Below are positions 5,777-7,206 of a stretch of 7,206 nucleotides of DNA, piece after piece. Numbering within the stretch: position 1 is the first letter of the stretch; each line of letters begins with the position of its first letter. The DNA is from an uncultured Eggerthellaceae bacterium (lineage in GTDB: Bacteria > Actinomycetota > Coriobacteriia > Coriobacteriales > Eggerthellaceae). Both the position numbers and the translations under genes were made by a program. The stretch is taken from assembly GCA_934631995.1 (NCBI GenBank), contig CAKTYF010000097.1, positions 1 to 7,206 on the forward strand. The letters run 5' to 3'. The notes beneath the pieces are model-generated. The model saw nothing but the letters and a program-made list of their open reading frames with translations, did not search any database and had not been told where the DNA came from.

Positions 5777-7206
5777 ATGATTGAGACCGCGAAAGACATA
5801 AAGCTCAATGTTCTTCCCCTGGAATTGTTCTGCGAGCATCTGTATTACTACGAGGGACCCTGCCGTTTTGGCAGCGGAGACGCTCTGAAGCCGGGCTACG
5901 ATAAAGTTGCGTTCGCAAAGCGTGCAAAAGAGTTCGTTGAGAGCATCAAAGAAAATGTCCCCGAAGGCGTTAACGTAATGGATCCGGTGCTCTTCCATCG
6001 CACTGATGACTGGGATGAGCCAGAAGAGCAGTGGCGCGCTATGGAAGATGCCGTGAATGCGGCCGACGTTGTAGTGCCTATGGCTGGCGCTGGCGTGCAA
6101 GATCTTGGTCTGAAGTTTGCAATGCGTTTCAAGAAGACCATGTGCTACTGCCCTGCTTCTGGTCAGTTCAATGTGCCTGACGTTCCCGCAGGCATTGCTG
6201 CTCGCGACCTGGACGTTGAGTGCTACTCAGAATACCGATGGGAAGATTTCAAACTGCGCATGATTGCCCTGCGTGGTAAGAAGATTTTGGCCAATACCAA
6301 GTATCTTTTGGTTACTCGCTTCGATGCGACAACATCTGTTAGCCGCCCTGACTCGTTCACCAGCCTGGATAACGTTACCCGTCGTTTGGGCACCCGTTTC
6401 CATGTGGTCAACCTGCATGAGTTCATGGACTGCATGAAGCCGGCAACCCCCGAGGGCAACTATACCACCCCCGGTCGCAAAACCCCTAACATCGACGAAG
6501 AGGATCTTAAGCGCGCGAATGAACTGTGCGACGAGCTTATCAATGGCGCCGAGAGCTGCAGCATGTCTCGCGAACTCATGCTTCCTTCTGTTATTGCTTT
6601 TGTTGCCACGCGCAAGTTCATGGACCGTTTCGACTGCAACGCGTTCTCTATTCCTTGCCCTGATATGTGCTCAACGCGCCGTATCAACCAGGAGAAATTC
6701 ACCATGTGCCTTACCCATGCGCTCAACATGGAGTCTGGCATTCCTTCCGCTTGCGAATACGATTTGCCCGCCGCGCTTTCTCAGCAGGCTTTGATTGCGG
6801 TTTCGGGTCATTCTCCCTACATGGGCAACACGTGCCCCATTCCGCTGATCAACGGCGAATTCAAGCAGGTCTTTGGAGCCACCAAAGAGCAACTTGCTGA
6901 ATTGGCGAAAGATCCAGCGAACGCCGATCATCTGTGGATGACTCAGCACTCTGTTGCTCATCGTCATCTGCCCGACCCGGACAAGAACGCGCCTTACGGC
7001 ATTGCGCCGTTCGCATACGACCAGAAGTTCGGCGCCACAATGCGCTACGACTTCTCGCGCGATGCAGGCAAAACCATCACACTTTGCAAGTTCTCTCCCG
7101 ATGTGGGCAAGATGCTTATCGGTAAGGGCGAAATTGTTGAAAGCAGCGGCCAAAACAGGGAAAACTGCACGCAGTTGGTGTTCTATCGCCTGAACGATTC
7201 GCTCAA
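5777..7206 (+). CDS. Second L-fucose/L-arabinose isomerase-superfamily paralog, 3' end outside window
   Basis: 476 codons are visible without a stop, and by comparison with its neighbour about 45-60 residues are missing. The ATG at 5777 has AAAGGA six bases upstream. It parallels the first paralog throughout: DIKLNV near the start, EGPCRFGSGD (26-35), CPDMCSTRRINQEKFTMCL (294-312), PSACEYDLPAALS (323-335), SPYMGN, FGATMRYDF, then GKGEIV and ENCT. E327 and D329 match E328 and D330 of the neighbour; the expected C-terminal GNH lies beyond the window. Between these blocks the two differ widely, for example residues 60-130 and the region after PYMGN, so this is an old duplication with likely division of labour. 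The pair may form a hetero-oligomer or act on successive substrates; this is inference. Confidence 0.72.
   Translation, partial: MIETAKDIKLNVLPLELFCEHLYYYEGPCRFGSGDALKPGYDKVAFAKRAKEFVESIKENVPEGVNVMDPVLFHRTDDWDEPEEQWRAMEDAVNAADVVVPMAGAGVQDLGLKFAMRFKKTMCYCPASGQFNVPDVPAGIAARDLDVECYSEYRWEDFKLRMIALRGKKILANTKYLLVTRFDATTSVSRPDSFTSLDNVTRRLGTRFHVVNLHEFMDCMKPATPEGNYTTPGRKTPNIDEEDLKRANELCDELINGAESCSMSRELMLPSVIAFVATRKFMDRFDCNAFSIPCPDMCSTRRINQEKFTMCLTHALNMESGIPSACEYDLPAALSQQALIAVSGHSPYMGNTCPIPLINGEFKQVFGATKEQLAELAKDPANADHLWMTQHSVAHRHLPDPDKNAPYGIAPFAYDQKFGATMRYDFSRDAGKTITLCKFSPDVGKMLIGKGEIVESSGQNRENCTQLVFYRLNDSL

Noticed and set aside
5054..6100. Long minus-strand open frame (348 aa) opposite the two isomerase-like genes
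   Set aside because: It is antisense to both well-supported coding regions, spans their intergenic hairpin and shows no recognisable domain.

Overview
The window looks like chromosomal DNA of an anaerobic, mid-GC bacterium. A Coriobacteriia (Eggerthellaceae-like) host is my best guess. It rests on gene style only: a PerR/flavin-reductase pair, a long PucR/CdaR-type regulator and isomerase-like paralogs. No rRNA, tRNA or other taxonomic marker is present, so this is an inference.

Left part (1-932, minus strand): an oxidative-stress unit. A PerR-type Fur-family repressor (300-878) with an unusual Ala/Glu/Gly-rich C-terminal tail is translationally coupled, through an ATGA overlap, to a flavin-reductase/flavoredoxin-domain gene that leaves the window at base 1. 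Upstream of perR is a good sigma70-type promoter whose -35 and spacer are covered by a perfect 17-bp inverted repeat resembling a PerR box, which suggests autorepression.

Middle (933-1834): no intact gene. On the minus strand there are recognisable but frame-broken pieces of a RelB/RelE-like toxin-antitoxin pair (about 1178-1678), preceded by an operator-like inverted repeat. The rest of this stretch shows nothing I can support.

Right part (1835-7206): a PucR/CdaR-family regulator (minus, 1835-3415) is divergent from a plus-strand operon. The operon holds a 132-aa protein of unknown function (3638-4036), a 520-aa protein related to the L-fucose/L-arabinose isomerase superfamily (4106-5668) and a second, paralogous isomerase-like gene (5777 to beyond 7206). 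The divergent intergenic region carries two short perfect inverted repeats, and a strong GC-rich hairpin sits between the two isomerase genes. The simplest reading is a locally regulated catabolic or conversion locus for a sugar-like substrate, with the PucR-type protein as likely activator. The substrate cannot be told from sequence. The small protein plus two diverged isomerase-fold paralogs is the part of the window most likely to be undescribed.
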